A program made the position numbers and the translations under genes. From Burkholderiales bacterium (GTDB lineage: Bacteria > Pseudomonadota > Gammaproteobacteria > Burkholderiales > SG8-41), in the NCBI GenBank assembly GCA_019744975.1, contig JAIETP010000004.1, positions 1-64,000 of the forward strand: a stretch of 64,000 nucleotides of DNA, written 5' to 3'. The notes beneath the pieces were generated by a model. The model was not told the DNA's origin. It did not search any database and saw only the letters and a program-made list of their open reading frames with translations. Below, one piece after another: positions 18,177-26,542 of the stretch (the first letter of the stretch is position 1; the number at the start of each line of letters is the position of its first letter).

Positions 18177-18638
18177 TCAGAGTTTGCGCAATTCGGCCAG
18201 CAACTCGTCGCTGGTCGGTATCGTGCCCTGCGGATAGACCTTGGCGTAACGCACCACACCCTTGGCGTCGATCACGTAGGCCGCGCGTTTGTCCATGCCG
18301 CGCTCCTCGTTGAAAATGCCGAAAGCTTTGCCGACCGCGCCATGCGGCCAGTAATCGGATAACAGCGGGAAAGGTACGCCGCCCAGATGGTCCGACCATG
18401 CCTTGAGGGAAGGCAGCGGATCGGCGCTGAGTTGCAGGATTTCACAGTTCAGCTTCTTGAATTCTTCGTAGTTCGCACGGAACCCGTTGACCTGGTTCGT
18501 TCATCCGCCGGTAAAGGCAAAAGGCATGAACGCGACCACGACCGGCCGCCCCTTGAAACCGGCCAGGGATACTTTCTGGTCGGAATTGTGCGCGGCCAGG
18601 GCAAAGTCCGGCGCGGCGCTGCCTGCTTGAATTTCCAT
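18177..18638 (-). CDS. Selenocysteine peroxiredoxin (in-frame UGA at codon 46)
   Basis: A 153-residue AhpC/TSA-family peroxiredoxin if the TGA at complement 18501-18503 is read as selenocysteine. The frame upstream gives PDFALAAHNSDQKVSLAGFK and FMPFAFTGG; downstream it continues TNQVNGFRANYEEFKKLNC and later PHGAVGKAFGIF and DELLAELRKL. The UGA sits exactly where the peroxidatic Cys is found (FAFTG-x-C-T in homologues), so Sec46 would reduce peroxides. Cys61-region NCEI is the only other nearby thiol. AGGAGA precedes ATG 18638, a hairpin follows the UGA, and a terminator follows the stop. A sequencing error or pseudogene is unlikely given the intact second half. Confidence 0.9.
18471..18483 (-). 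promoter_or_regulatory. Putative SECIS element of the peroxiredoxin gene
   Basis: Downstream of the UGA the mRNA can pair GUUC with GAAC around the loop CGUGC. The loop G and U fall at bases 23 and 24 after the UGA, the positions of the key G and U in the E. coli fdhF element. The strict stem is only 4-5 bp. Confidence 0.5.
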
Positions 18639-18728
18639 GGATATTCTCCTGATGGTTGTTGAACTGCAATGTTGAACTGCAAGAATACCGGAACAGCATA
18701 ACATCCGCCCCGCTGTCCGCAACCATCC

Positions 18729-19583
18729 TCAACCGCGACGGCGTTCGGCGCGAATCATGTACAGGCTGCTGCCGACCATGACTGTGGCACCCGCCCACAG
18801 CCAGATTTCGGGCAATTCGCCCCAGACGATGAAACCGAGCAGCGCTGCCCACAGCAGGGCCGTATAACGAATGGGCGCCACAACGGAGGCTTCGCCGGTG
18901 CGCAGCGCCTCGATGATGCAGAAATGCGCACTACCGTTGACGATCCCGGCCACAATAAACCAGAAAGCAGCATTGGAAGTCACTGGAACCCAGCCGAGCG
19001 GCAGTGTTGCGAATCCACCGGCCATCAAAATGATGTTCGACCAGAACAGGATGGCGATCGAAGTCTCGGTGCGTGCCAGCCGCCGCGTCAGCACGTCACG
19101 CAATGCATTGACCAGTGCGGCCAGCAGCGGCAGCAGCAGCGCCCACTGGAAGGATTCTGCACCGGGCCGCAGGATGATCAACACCCCGGCGAAACCACCA
19201 ATAACAGCGACCCAGCGGTGCCGTCCGATACGCTCACCCAGCAGCGGCGCCGACAGAACCACCATGAAAATCGGGCTGGCAAACAACATCGTGATCGCCG
19301 TGGCCAGCGGCAATACGCCCAGGCTCCAGACGATGAACACCGAGCCGATCAGGAACAACACTCCACGTGAAATCTGGCCCGGCCAGTCAACCACGCGCAG
19401 CGCGCTCCATCGGCTGAACAGCATCATGTAGGGAATCAGCACCAGCAATGTTGCCGCCTGACGCAGGCCGATGACCTGACCGATGGGATGCGACTGCACC
19501 AGGTATTTGCTCGCGGCATCGTTCGCTGTCAGCAGCGCAATGCCCAGCGACATCAGCAGCAGGCTGCGGATCACGGGCGACAT
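18729..19583 (-). CDS. EamA/DMT-family transporter
   Basis: A 284-residue membrane protein with ten predicted helices in two EamA repeats. The first repeat has LMSLGIALLTANDAASKYLVQ and the second has IAILFWSNIILMAGGFATLP. Members export metabolites or amino acids. It starts three bases after the end of the MFS gene, so the two form an operon. Substrate is unknown. Confidence 0.88.
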   Translation of the reverse strand: MSPVIRSLLLMSLGIALLTANDAASKYLVQSHPIGQVIGLRQAATLLVLIPYMMLFSRWSALRVVDWPGQISRGVLFLIGSVFIVWSLGVLPLATAITMLFASPIFMVVLSAPLLGERIGRHRWVAVIGGFAGVLIILRPGAESFQWALLLPLLAALVNALRDVLTRRLARTETSIAILFWSNIILMAGGFATLPLGWVPVTSNAAFWFIVAGIVNGSAHFCIIEALRTGEASVVAPIRYTALLWAALLGFIVWGELPEIWLWAGATVMVGSSLYMIRAERRRG

Positions 19584-19586
19584 CGC

Positions 19587-20744
19587 CTAGGCCGCCACGC
19601 GCGGCGATGCGCGCCACAACAGCGCGGCGGAAATCACCAGCAGCGCGCCCGCTGCCAGCAAGCCGCCGGAGAATCCCAGCCCGGCGTCGAGCAGCACGCT
19701 GGCCGCCACCGGCCCGAGGATCTGCCCCAGTGCAAAAGCGCCGGTCATCGCCGCGGTCAGTTGCACCACCTGCGCGCCGGCAACCGCGCGCACTTCCTGG
19801 ATGCTCAGCATGGTGATCACCATGAAGGTGCCGCCCACGCACAAAGCCGCCACCACGATGGCCAGCATGCCGACTGAGAACACCGGCAGCACCACGCCGC
19901 AGGCCATCACCAGATGGCAGACCATCCATACCCGGCGCGGCGCAAAACCGCGCAACAGCGCGGCGGCGAACAGCGTGGACGCCATCGCCGCGAAACCGAA
20001 CACCGGCCACGCCCAGCCAAACACCGCGGGATCATGGATGATGGCGCGCGCCATCGCCGGCAAAAAAGTCGCGGGAATGATGTAACCGAAACCGGACGCA
20101 CCGAAACAAAACACCAGCAGCACGGCTTCGCGGCTCCACGGCACGCCGCGCGAACGCGGGCGCTCAGCAGCGTGGTGCGCCGTCGCACCACCGGTGTAGG
20201 TGGTCCACACCGCTGCCGTGGCCGTCAGCGCCAGCACGCCGAATACAATCCACGCCTGCGCCGACGACGCACCGGCCTGCATCAGCACCAGGCAGACGAT
20301 CCCCACCACCACGATGCCGGTGCCGACACCGGTGAAAATGAGGCTGTTCAGGACCGGCCGCTGCAACGCGGCCAGCCGGTCGAGACACCACGAGAATGCA
20401 AAAATCGCGATCCACGCATTGGCAATGCCGGCGACCAGCCGCAGCAGCAGCCATGACGGATAGTGATCAACAAAACCCATGGTCAGCGTGACAGCGGCAA
20501 TCAGCAGCATGCTGCCAAGCACCGCCACTTCGTCACGCACATGGAGGCGCGTGGCGATCAGTGAACCCAGAAGGTAACCGAGGTAATTGGCCGAGGCGAG
20601 ATAACCGCCCGAGACCACGCTCAGTCCGGCGTCGTCCTGCATCATCGGCAGGATGGGCGTGAAGGCAAAACGGCCGATGCCCATGGCCACGGCCAGCGCG
20701 GCCATGCCGGCCAGTGCAATGCGAAGAGCCGAAGCCTGAGACAT
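19587..20744 (-). CDS. YbfB/YjiJ-like major facilitator transporter
   Basis: A 385-residue integral membrane protein with about twelve helices. MAVAMGIGRFAFTPILPMMQ near the N-terminus is the hallmark of the YbfB/YjiJ group. A central charged loop (HHAAERPRSRGVPWSRE) separates the two six-helix halves. ATG 20744 was preferred over the in-frame start at 20780 because the family begins here. It leads an operon with the EamA gene. Substrate is unknown. Confidence 0.87.
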   Translation of the reverse strand: MSQASALRIALAGMAALAVAMGIGRFAFTPILPMMQDDAGLSVVSGGYLASANYLGYLLGSLIATRLHVRDEVAVLGSMLLIAAVTLTMGFVDHYPSWLLLRLVAGIANAWIAIFAFSWCLDRLAALQRPVLNSLIFTGVGTGIVVVGIVCLVLMQAGASSAQAWIVFGVLALTATAAVWTTYTGGATAHHAAERPRSRGVPWSREAVLLVFCFGASGFGYIIPATFLPAMARAIIHDPAVFGWAWPVFGFAAMASTLFAAALLRGFAPRRVWMVCHLVMACGVVLPVFSVGMLAIVVAALCVGGTFMVITMLSIQEVRAVAGAQVVQLTAAMTGAFALGQILGPVAASVLLDAGLGFSGGLLAAGALLVISAALLWRASPRVAA

Positions 20745-20783
20745 GGAGCCCGGAATATAACCGATCCGGCGCAATGCCAATTA

Positions 20784-20806
20784 ATTCAATAAAAACAAAT
20801 AGTTAT
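20784..20806. repeat. Recurring AT-rich motif between divergent genes
   Basis: TTCAATAAAAACAAATAGTT, the reverse of the motif seen at 55601. It lies in the 119-base gap between the MFS gene (minus) and the Phd-like gene (plus). Confidence 0.55.
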
Positions 20807-20863
20807 GAATAAGCGCCCGCTGATTACTTGCTGTTTTAGCTAATTTAGCATAATCTTTGCGGC

Positions 20864-21328
20864 ATGCAAACCGTCCATGCCACCGCTCTGAAAAACCGCC
20901 TCGGCGAGGTGCTGGCTCGCGCCGCGCTCGGCCCCGTGGCCATCCAGCGTCACGGCCGCGTCGTCGCATGGCTGGTACCGCCGCCCGCGGAAAAAACGCG
21001 CAAGTCCGCCGCCAACGCATCCGCCCCCCCGCGCTGGAACCGGCGTACCGAGGAGCGCGTGGTGGAACTGTGCGCACAACAGGATTTCCGGCCGTCGCGC
21101 TGGCTGCGCGCAGGCGACGCGCAAACGCTGGCTGGCGTTGCCACCATGCTCGCTTCGGAAAACGGATTTGACCGCACGCGCATGCTGGCACTGGCCGAAC
21201 GCCTGCACCCGGGCATGACCACTCCCGCTGCGTTCAACCGCTGGCTCGCGCACACACCGGTGCACGCCGCGCGTTTCCTGCCGCAGCTGGCGGCGCGCCG
21301 CAACGAATCCGCGCGCCTCGTAAAATGA
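20864..21328 (+). CDS. Phd/YefM-like antitoxin domain protein
   Basis: A 154-residue protein. The first 45 residues, VHATALKNRLGEVLARAA then VAIQRHGRVVAWLVPP, match the DNA-binding half of Phd/YefM antitoxins. The rest (RTEERVVELCAQQDFRPSRWL and onward) is an unassigned helical domain. Its stop overlaps the next gene, a nucleotidyltransferase-like protein, by four bases (ATGA). Together they have the layout of a two-gene toxin-antitoxin or abortive-infection module. The antitoxin role is inferred. Confidence 0.72.
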   Translation: MQTVHATALKNRLGEVLARAALGPVAIQRHGRVVAWLVPPPAEKTRKSAANASAPPRWNRRTEERVVELCAQQDFRPSRWLRAGDAQTLAGVATMLASENGFDRTRMLALAERLHPGMTTPAAFNRWLAHTPVHAARFLPQLAARRNESARLVK

Positions 21329-21939
21329 GCGCCGGAAATCCGCCGCTGCAACCCGATCCGGCCTGGCTGCAGGCTTTCGCCACGCTGATGTCACGCATCG
21401 ATGCGGCACTCGGTCCGGCCAAACCGAAAAAACCGGTGGTCATCTGCATCGCCGGTGGCGCCGCCATGCATTTTTATACGGGTGAACGTTACTCCCGTGA
21501 CGTCGATGCCAAAATTTTTGCGCGGGTGATGATTGATCCGCAGGAACTCCAGGTGGCGTACCAGGGCCATGACGGCCGCGCGCGCCTGCTCTATTTCGAC
21601 ACCCAGTACAACGACAGCTTCGCGTTGCTGCATCATGCCGCTTACGATGACGCACGACCCGTCAGCATCGATGGCATCGCCGCAAGCCGGCTCAATGTGC
21701 GCTTGCTGCAACCGGTCGATCTGGCGGTATCGAAACTGTCGCGGTTCAGCGAGCAGGACCAGGACGATATCCGCGCCCTCGCCCGCCACGGCCTGATCAC
21801 GGCCGCGGCATTGCGCAAACGCGCGGAGACTTCGCTGCACGATTACGTGGGCAACCTGGAGCGCATCCGCAACTCCATCACCATCGCCTCCAGACAGGTG
21901 GATGAAATCACTCGCGGAAAAGCCGGCAATGGCCTATAA
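21325..21939 (+). CDS. Nucleotidyltransferase-like protein (DUF6036/AbiEii-like)
   Basis: A 204-residue protein with ICIAGGAAMHFYTGERYSRD, the GG...S/R-D pattern of minimal nucleotidyltransferases, near residue 40. DVDAKIF supplies the acidic residues. A middle part, VRLLQPVDLAVSKLSRFSEQDQDDI, is also typical of AbiEii/DUF6036-like enzymes. Such proteins transfer nucleotides to RNA or tRNA and are often toxins paired with a DNA-binding partner. Here the partner is the overlapping Phd-like gene. Activity and target are unknown. Confidence 0.75.
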   Translation: MSAGNPPLQPDPAWLQAFATLMSRIDAALGPAKPKKPVVICIAGGAAMHFYTGERYSRDVDAKIFARVMIDPQELQVAYQGHDGRARLLYFDTQYNDSFALLHHAAYDDARPVSIDGIAASRLNVRLLQPVDLAVSKLSRFSEQDQDDIRALARHGLITAAALRKRAETSLHDYVGNLERIRNSITIASRQVDEITRGKAGNGL

Positions 21940-22150
21940 CCCCGTAATGATCGAACCCGGCCGTTACCGCCATTACAAAGGCAATGAATACGAAGTGATC
22001 GGCATCGCCAAACATTCGGAAACCCTGGAAGCGATGGTGGTCTACCGTCCGCTGTACGGTGAAGGCGGCATGTGGGTACGCCCGGCTGCAATGTTCGCCG
22101 AAGACGTCGTCATCGACGGCAAAACCCAGCCACGTTTCGAGCGTCTCTGA
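21929..22150 (+). CDS. DUF1653 protein
   Basis: A 73-residue protein containing EPGRYRHYKGNEYEVIGIA and LEAMVVYRPLYGEGGMWVRP, the whole of a DUF1653 domain, a small beta-rich fold without known function. It overlaps the end of the nucleotidyltransferase gene by 11 bases. ATG 21929 has a GGAAAAG site; ATG 21902 and 21947 are alternatives. The GTPase gene follows two bases later. Confidence 0.85.
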   Translation: MAYNPVMIEPGRYRHYKGNEYEVIGIAKHSETLEAMVVYRPLYGEGGMWVRPAAMFAEDVVIDGKTQPRFERL

Positions 22151-22151
22151 C

Positions 22152-23060
22152 ATGTCCATCAACTGGTTCCCCGGCCACATGGCCGTCGCGGTCAAAAAAA
22201 TCCAGGACGCGATGGCGGATCACGACGTGGTGATCGAGATCCTCGACGCGCGCTGCCCGATGGCGAGTTCAAACCCGCTGGTCGAATCCCTGCGTGTCCA
22301 CCGCCAGCGGCCCTGCCTGAAAGTGCTGAACAAAATGGATCTCGCCGATCCCGCGGTGACGCCGGCGTGGCTGGCGTTTTTCAACGCGCAGAAAAATGTC
22401 CATGCCATCACGCTCTCCGCCAAAAAGCCGGGGGATGCGGTAAAAATCGTCGCTGCCGCAAAAAAACTGGCGCCGCACCGCAATGACAATTTCAAACCGC
22501 TGCGCATGCTGGTAATGGGTGTGCCCAACGTCGGCAAATCGACATTGATCAACGCGCTGCTCAAACAGCGCAAGGCCAAGGTGGGTGATGAGCCGGCAGT
22601 GACCAAGGCGCTGGCGCGTTACGATTTATCGCCCACCATCAGCCTCACCGACAGCCCGGGACTGATGTGGCCCAGGATCGACCACCCCGACGACGGCCTG
22701 ATGCTCGCCGCCAGCCACATCATTGGCACCAAGGCCTATATCGAATCCGAAGTGGCTATTCGCCTCGCGGAAATCCTGCTCGAACGTTACCCCAAAGCAC
22801 TCGCGCTGCGTTACGGCTTCGCTGACAGCGCAAACTCACTGGATGGCGTTGGCGTGATCGAAGGCGTTGCTGCCAAACGCGGTTTCAAGCTCAAGGGCGG
22901 GGATTTTGATTTCGACAAGGCGGCGCTGGCGCTGCTGGGCGATTATCGCAGCGGCGCGCTGGGCAAAGTGAGCCTGGAAACGCCGGCGACGCGGGCCGCC
23001 AGGCCACCGGCCGCTGGCAGGAACAAGGATGCGATCGAGGATGCGGCCGACGCGGAATAA
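22152..23060 (+). CDS. ylqF: Circularly permuted ribosome-assembly GTPase (YlqF/RbgA family)
   Basis: A 302-residue GTPase whose motifs come in permuted order: INWFPGHMA at the start, G4 NKMD near residue 60, then G1 GVPNVGKST near 125 and G3 DSPG near 170. This is the YlqF/RbgA pattern of factors that help build the large ribosomal subunit. The C-terminal part (FKLKGGDFDFDKAALALL) is the RNA-contacting helical domain. A basic, alanine-rich tail follows. The DUF1653 gene is just upstream, probably in the same transcript. Confidence 0.92.
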   Translation: MSINWFPGHMAVAVKKIQDAMADHDVVIEILDARCPMASSNPLVESLRVHRQRPCLKVLNKMDLADPAVTPAWLAFFNAQKNVHAITLSAKKPGDAVKIVAAAKKLAPHRNDNFKPLRMLVMGVPNVGKSTLINALLKQRKAKVGDEPAVTKALARYDLSPTISLTDSPGLMWPRIDHPDDGLMLAASHIIGTKAYIESEVAIRLAEILLERYPKALALRYGFADSANSLDGVGVIEGVAAKRGFKLKGGDFDFDKAALALLGDYRSGALGKVSLETPATRAARPPAAGRNKDAIEDAADAE

Positions 23061-23139
23061 ACCGCAGGCCAGACCGCCCGCTACAGAGTGAAGCGCGTAT
23101 AGTGGTCTGACACGCAAAATACGCGTCCAAGGACCCCTC

Positions 23140-23295
23140 ATGACCGACCAGGACTACATCGCCGCCTATCAGAAAATCGCCGGCAAATACGAGAACAACC
23201 AGTCCAGCATGGAAGACTATCTGGAAGCGATGAAAAAGCTGAAAGAGCAATTTTTCAAGGACAATGCCGCCGGTGTACTGCCGGCCGTGCCGTAA
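23140..23295 (+). CDS. Small 51-residue hypothetical protein
   Basis: An open frame from ATG 23140 to TAA 23295 encodes a hydrophilic, mostly helical peptide, starting MTDQDYIAAYQKIAGKYEN. AAGGA lies 6 bases before the start. A strong hairpin follows the stop by six bases. The size, ribosome site and terminator argue for a real gene. No family is recognised. Confidence 0.65.
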   Translation: MTDQDYIAAYQKIAGKYENNQSSMEDYLEAMKKLKEQFFKDNAAGVLPAVP

Positions 23296-23301
23296 AAACA
23301 A

Positions 23302-23323
23302 GGGCGACGCCGTAGCGTCGCCC
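23302..23323. terminator. Bidirectional terminator hairpin
   Basis: A perfect 9-bp stem GGGCGACGC/GCGTCGCCC with a 4-base loop lies between the small gene (plus) and the dioxygenase gene (minus). An A-run lies on its left side, which serves as the T-run for the minus strand. Confidence 0.75.
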
Positions 23324-23345
23324 CGTCATCCATCGCAGTGAGTGA

Positions 23346-24251
23346 TCAGGCCGCCTGTGGTCGCACACCCTTGATCTGCGTGCGGTAGAGCAGCCGGCGC
23401 TCGTTCTCATCAAACGCAGTGCGTTTGTGCATCACGCAGCGGTTGTCCCAGATCAGCAGGTCGCCGACTTTCCATTTCTGGAACCAGGCCAGATCCTCCT
23501 GTGAAGCATGGGCCCACAGGCGGTTGAGCAGTGCTTCGCTGTCTTCGAGGCTCATGCCCATCACATAACCGAAGGGCCGGCGGCCGAGGAACAGCGCCTT
23601 GCGGCCGGTCACCGGATGACGCACGACCACCGGATGCACTGCTCCCGGCGCCTCACGCGGATCGGTCACGGCCTTGAATCCCGCGCGCAGATCACCGGCA
23701 CTGTTGCGACTGGCATCGTGTTTGATGGTTTTGCCCTCGATCGCGGCCTTCAAGTCGGCCGGCAGGGTTTCATAAGCGTGGTACATGTTGAGAAAACCGG
23801 TTTCACCCCCCGACTTTGTCACCTCGACACCGTAGAGCAAGGCGCCTGACGGCGTGATGTCGTTGTAAGACATGTCGGTATGCCAGACTGCTTCGCCGTA
23901 GCCGAGGCCACCGATGGCGCGGCCGTCGACCTTGATGTTGGACATCACGGTCATGTCGGGGAAACCTTCGACCCAGGGCTTGCCGCTGGTGTTGATCGGC
24001 GCCTTGTCGAGTTCACCGAAGCGGCGACTGAAACCCTGCAGTTGCTCCTTGGTCATGTTCTGGCCGCGGAAACGCAGCACCAGGTGCTGCATCCACGCGT
24101 CATGAATCTGCGCGAACTGCGCATCGGAAATCGGCTGGGTCAGATCGATGCCGATGATGTCGGCACCGATATGTTTGGTGATCGGCACCACGGTGATGCC
24201 GGTGGATTGGTCGGCGGGTTTTGCGGCATGGGCAGCGGCGGTTGCGGACAT
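23346..24251 (-). CDS. TauD/TfdA-family 2-oxoglutarate dioxygenase
   Basis: A 301-residue Fe(II)/2-oxoglutarate dioxygenase. The iron ligands are His124 and Asp126 in WHTDMSY and a C-terminal His near 275 in WDNRCVMHKR. An arginine of ENERRLLYR binds 2-oxoglutarate. The family includes taurine, 2,4-D and alkylsulfate dioxygenases, so the true substrate is open. It is transcribed away from a GntR-type regulator that probably controls it. The terminator at 23302-23323 lies just beyond its stop. Confidence 0.9.
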   Translation of the reverse strand: MSATAAAHAAKPADQSTGITVVPITKHIGADIIGIDLTQPISDAQFAQIHDAWMQHLVLRFRGQNMTKEQLQGFSRRFGELDKAPINTSGKPWVEGFPDMTVMSNIKVDGRAIGGLGYGEAVWHTDMSYNDITPSGALLYGVEVTKSGGETGFLNMYHAYETLPADLKAAIEGKTIKHDASRNSAGDLRAGFKAVTDPREAPGAVHPVVVRHPVTGRKALFLGRRPFGYVMGMSLEDSEALLNRLWAHASQEDLAWFQKWKVGDLLIWDNRCVMHKRTAFDENERRLLYRTQIKGVRPQAA

Positions 24252-24340
24252 CAGGTAATTCTCCTCTTTGAGTCTGTCTCGACCGGACTGTCCAGTCGAA
24301 ATCGTCGTAATCGTGTGTGTGCCGGGATTATACGCGCAGA

Positions 24341-24362
24341 TTATTAATAATCAATAATTATT
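24341..24362. promoter_or_regulatory. Paired AT palindromes, putative operator
   Basis: Two perfect 10-bp palindromes, TTATTAATAA (24341-24350) and AATAATTATT (24353-24362), sit in the 186-base gap between the divergent dioxygenase and GntR genes. They are the best candidates for GntR binding. Function is inferred. Confidence 0.45.
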
Positions 24363-24437
24363 CCATTTCCACCATCAGACCGGTATACTGCCCGCCGTCA
24401 TCCTGCGCCGTTATGCCATTGAATACACAAACAAAAC

Positions 24438-25175
24438 ATGCCATCACCCGCCATCGATCTGACCCAGACCCTGCCGGAAAAAGTCGCTGCGACGCTGGCC
24501 CAGCGCATCGTTGACGGCACATATCCGCCGGGTTCGCGGCTGATTGAAGCCTTGCTGTCCAGTGAGTTCGGCCTGAGCCACGGTCCGATCCGCGACGCGC
24601 TGCGTTCGCTGCAACACGCGGGACTGGTCACCATCCTGCCCTACCGCGGCGCGGTGGTGACCGATGTGACAGTGCGCGAAATCCGCGAACTCTACCAGGT
24701 GCGTGCCGCTCTGGTCGGACTGCGCGCACGCTGGATTGCCGAAGACCCGCAACGCGGTGAGCTGGTGGCGCGGGTCCGGGAACCGATTGCGCGCATGCAG
24801 CGGCTTGCCGGAAAAGATCGTGCCGAATACACGCGCACGGCGCTGCTGGTCAACCGCAGCTTCACCGAAAGCCTGTCGAACCACTGGCTGCGTTCGACAC
24901 TGTCCTCGCTGATGTTGCAGACCAGCCGTTACACGCGACTCGCACTGGCCTCGGTTGCGCACCAGAAATATTCGGCCAGACAATGGCAGGCCTTGCTGGA
25001 TGCCATTGAGGTCGGCGACGGAGAAGCCGCGGAAAAAATCGCATCCACGCTGTCGCAGGCGACGCGGGATGAAGCGACAAAATTTCTGGAACAAACTGCG
25101 CTGGAACAGGCCGCGCCGTCACCTGCCAAACCTTCGCCCGTCAAACCAGGCAAAAAGAAAAAAATGGCGGCCTGA
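24438..25175 (+). CDS. GntR-family regulator with FCD domain
   Basis: A 245-residue regulator. The winged helix-turn-helix is at about 8-75 (IVDGTYPPGSRLIEALLSSEFGLSHGPIRDALRSLQ). A helical FCD ligand-binding domain follows at about 85-215. The tail is rich in Pro and Lys. It is divergent from the dioxygenase gene, so it likely senses that enzyme's substrate or product. Its stop directly abuts the stop of the NrsF gene on the other strand. Confidence 0.9.
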   Translation: MPSPAIDLTQTLPEKVAATLAQRIVDGTYPPGSRLIEALLSSEFGLSHGPIRDALRSLQHAGLVTILPYRGAVVTDVTVREIRELYQVRAALVGLRARWIAEDPQRGELVARVREPIARMQRLAGKDRAEYTRTALLVNRSFTESLSNHWLRSTLSSLMLQTSRYTRLALASVAHQKYSARQWQALLDAIEVGDGEAAEKIASTLSQATRDEATKFLEQTALEQAAPSPAKPSPVKPGKKKKMAA

Positions 25176-25820
25176 CTACCAGCGCAACAAACGCTGCCCA
25201 ATCAGTGCCCCCAGCGCTGCCGGAATCAGCATACCCAGCAGATACCAAAGGCCGATGAACGGCGCTGCCAGTTCCGGGCAGTGCAGTGCATAGGCCACTG
25301 CACTCACTGCACCGGCCAGCAGCCCCGCCGCCGCGCCGGCCACCGCAGGTCGCACTGGCGCCAGAGATTTCATCACCCAGAACACGGCGACAAACGCCGG
25401 CACTGACAGCATCGGAATATTGACCAGGCAGGCCGCCCAGGTCTCGCCCCAGATCAGCATCGCGCGGTCTTCCGGCGCACCCAGCAGAGCCAGGACTGCC
25501 AGCACCCAGATCGCCAGCACCGGCGCCGCCAGCATGGCGCCGGCGCGCCCGATGGCCACGCCGGGACGCGACAGGCGCACCGCGGCGAGCAGCGCCCCTG
25601 CGGCCAGCGCCGCAGGAAAAGCCAGCTTCACCCAGAACATCGGCAAACGTACGGCATCGGCGATGTCCGGACGCACACCGAGCAGCAATATCATCAGCAG
25701 CATCGCGCCAAACAGGCCGGCAACCAGCGCCAGCGCATAACGCTGCTGCCAGACCCGCGGCGCAACGGCGCCTGCGTCGCCCGCCAGCATCGCAATCAGC
25801 TCATCTGTTTTCATCCTCAT
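25176..25820 (-). CDS. nrsF: NrsF-type anti-sigma factor (DUF1109)
   Basis: A 214-residue membrane protein with about six helices and a short cytoplasmic N-terminus ([18 protein letters not shown]) that should hold the sigma factor. It belongs to DUF1109/NrsF, which releases SigF under metal stress in Caulobacter. Two cysteines in the membrane part (WAACLVNI and ALHCPE) are candidates for metal or redox sensing. It overlaps the sigma gene by four bases, so both come from one transcript. Confidence 0.88.
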   Translation of the reverse strand: MRMKTDELIAMLAGDAGAVAPRVWQQRYALALVAGLFGAMLLMILLLGVRPDIADAVRLPMFWVKLAFPAALAAGALLAAVRLSRPGVAIGRAGAMLAAPVLAIWVLAVLALLGAPEDRAMLIWGETWAACLVNIPMLSVPAFVAVFWVMKSLAPVRPAVAGAAAGLLAGAVSAVAYALHCPELAAPFIGLWYLLGMLIPAALGALIGQRLLRW

Positions 25821-26368
25821 TCCTCACACTTATTCCTTATCAACGCTGCCAGCGCCTTCAACCCGCGATGCACACCCACCTTGACCGCCGCCTCCGACAT
25901 GCCGGTGGCGCGCGCGGCTTCGGTCACCGACAGCCCTTCCAGCTTCATGTGCACAATCGGCAGACGCTGCCGGTCGGGCAGTTGTTCCAGCAGTTTGCCG
26001 AGGTCGCGCCGGGCATCGGCTGCGTCGTTGTCGGAAACCGCAAACACTTCCAGTTCTTCATCCAGCGGGTCATTCAGCACCTCGCGCCCCGCGCGCCGCC
26101 GCAAGAGATCCACTAACTTGTACCGCGCAATGGCATGGATCCACGCCGTCAGCGGCTGCCCCGGATCGTAAGTGTGGCGCTGGTTGTGCACCGCCAGTAA
26201 AGTTTCCTGCACCAAATCTTCCACGTCATCCGGCAACCGGGCCAGGCGCACCCGGAGAAATCCCCGCAAATGCGCACTCAGCAGCTTCAGGCACTCATGG
26301 TAAGCCGCTTCATCGCCGGCAAGCCCGCGAACCAGCAACTCCCGCAGTCTTTCTTCGTTCGCGCTCAA
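25817..26368 (-). CDS. sigF: ECF RNA polymerase sigma factor, SigF type
   Basis: A 183-residue ECF sigma factor. Region 2 includes [20 protein letters not shown] and [18 protein letters not shown]. Region 4 includes [23 protein letters not shown] and [17 protein letters not shown]. It is followed by its NrsF anti-sigma partner and stands divergent from a secreted-protein gene and a bufferin operon. Its own upstream region has a match to the same promoter as those genes, so it should activate itself. The regulon is likely one of copper or other metal stress. Confidence 0.92.
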   Translation of the reverse strand: MSANEERLRELLVRGLAGDEAAYHECLKLLSAHLRGFLRVRLARLPDDVEDLVQETLLAVHNQRHTYDPGQPLTAWIHAIARYKLVDLLRRRAGREVLNDPLDEELEVFAVSDNDAADARRDLGKLLEQLPDRQRLPIVHMKLEGLSVTEAARATGMSEAAVKVGVHRGLKALAALIRNKCEE

Positions 26369-26384
26369 GTGTCCTTGTCTTTCT

Positions 26385-26412
26385 ATTCGTTGATCAGACG
26401 GGCTTGGTTACA
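26385..26412 (-). promoter_or_regulatory. SigF-type promoter of sigF-nrsF
   Basis: On the minus strand: TGTAACC (26406-26412), 16 bases, CGAAT (26385-26389). The -10 ends 16 bases before the sigF start. Sequence and spacing equal those of the two promoters at 26453 and 26866. Confidence 0.8.
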
Positions 26413-26452
26413 GGCCTGCGGAAAAATATTCCCGGCGGATTTTGCCTGATTC

Positions 26453-26484
26453 TGTAACCGTTGGTCGACCGGCCACGAATTAAC
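26453..26484 (+). promoter_or_regulatory. SigF-type promoter of the FPSA-repeat gene
   Basis: TGTAACC (26453-26459), 16 bases, CGAATTAAC (26476-26484). It faces away from the sigF promoter, with 40 bases between the two -35 boxes. Confidence 0.82.
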
Positions 26485-26542
26485 TTGCACACCGGCCAAC
26501 ATCGGTAGACCGGTCAACCAAACTAACACAGGAGATTCAAAA

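Noticed and set aside
18177-18722. Peroxiredoxin as a nonsense pseudogene
   Set aside because: The 107 codons after the TGA are fully open and keep all family motifs, and the TGA is at the catalytic residue.
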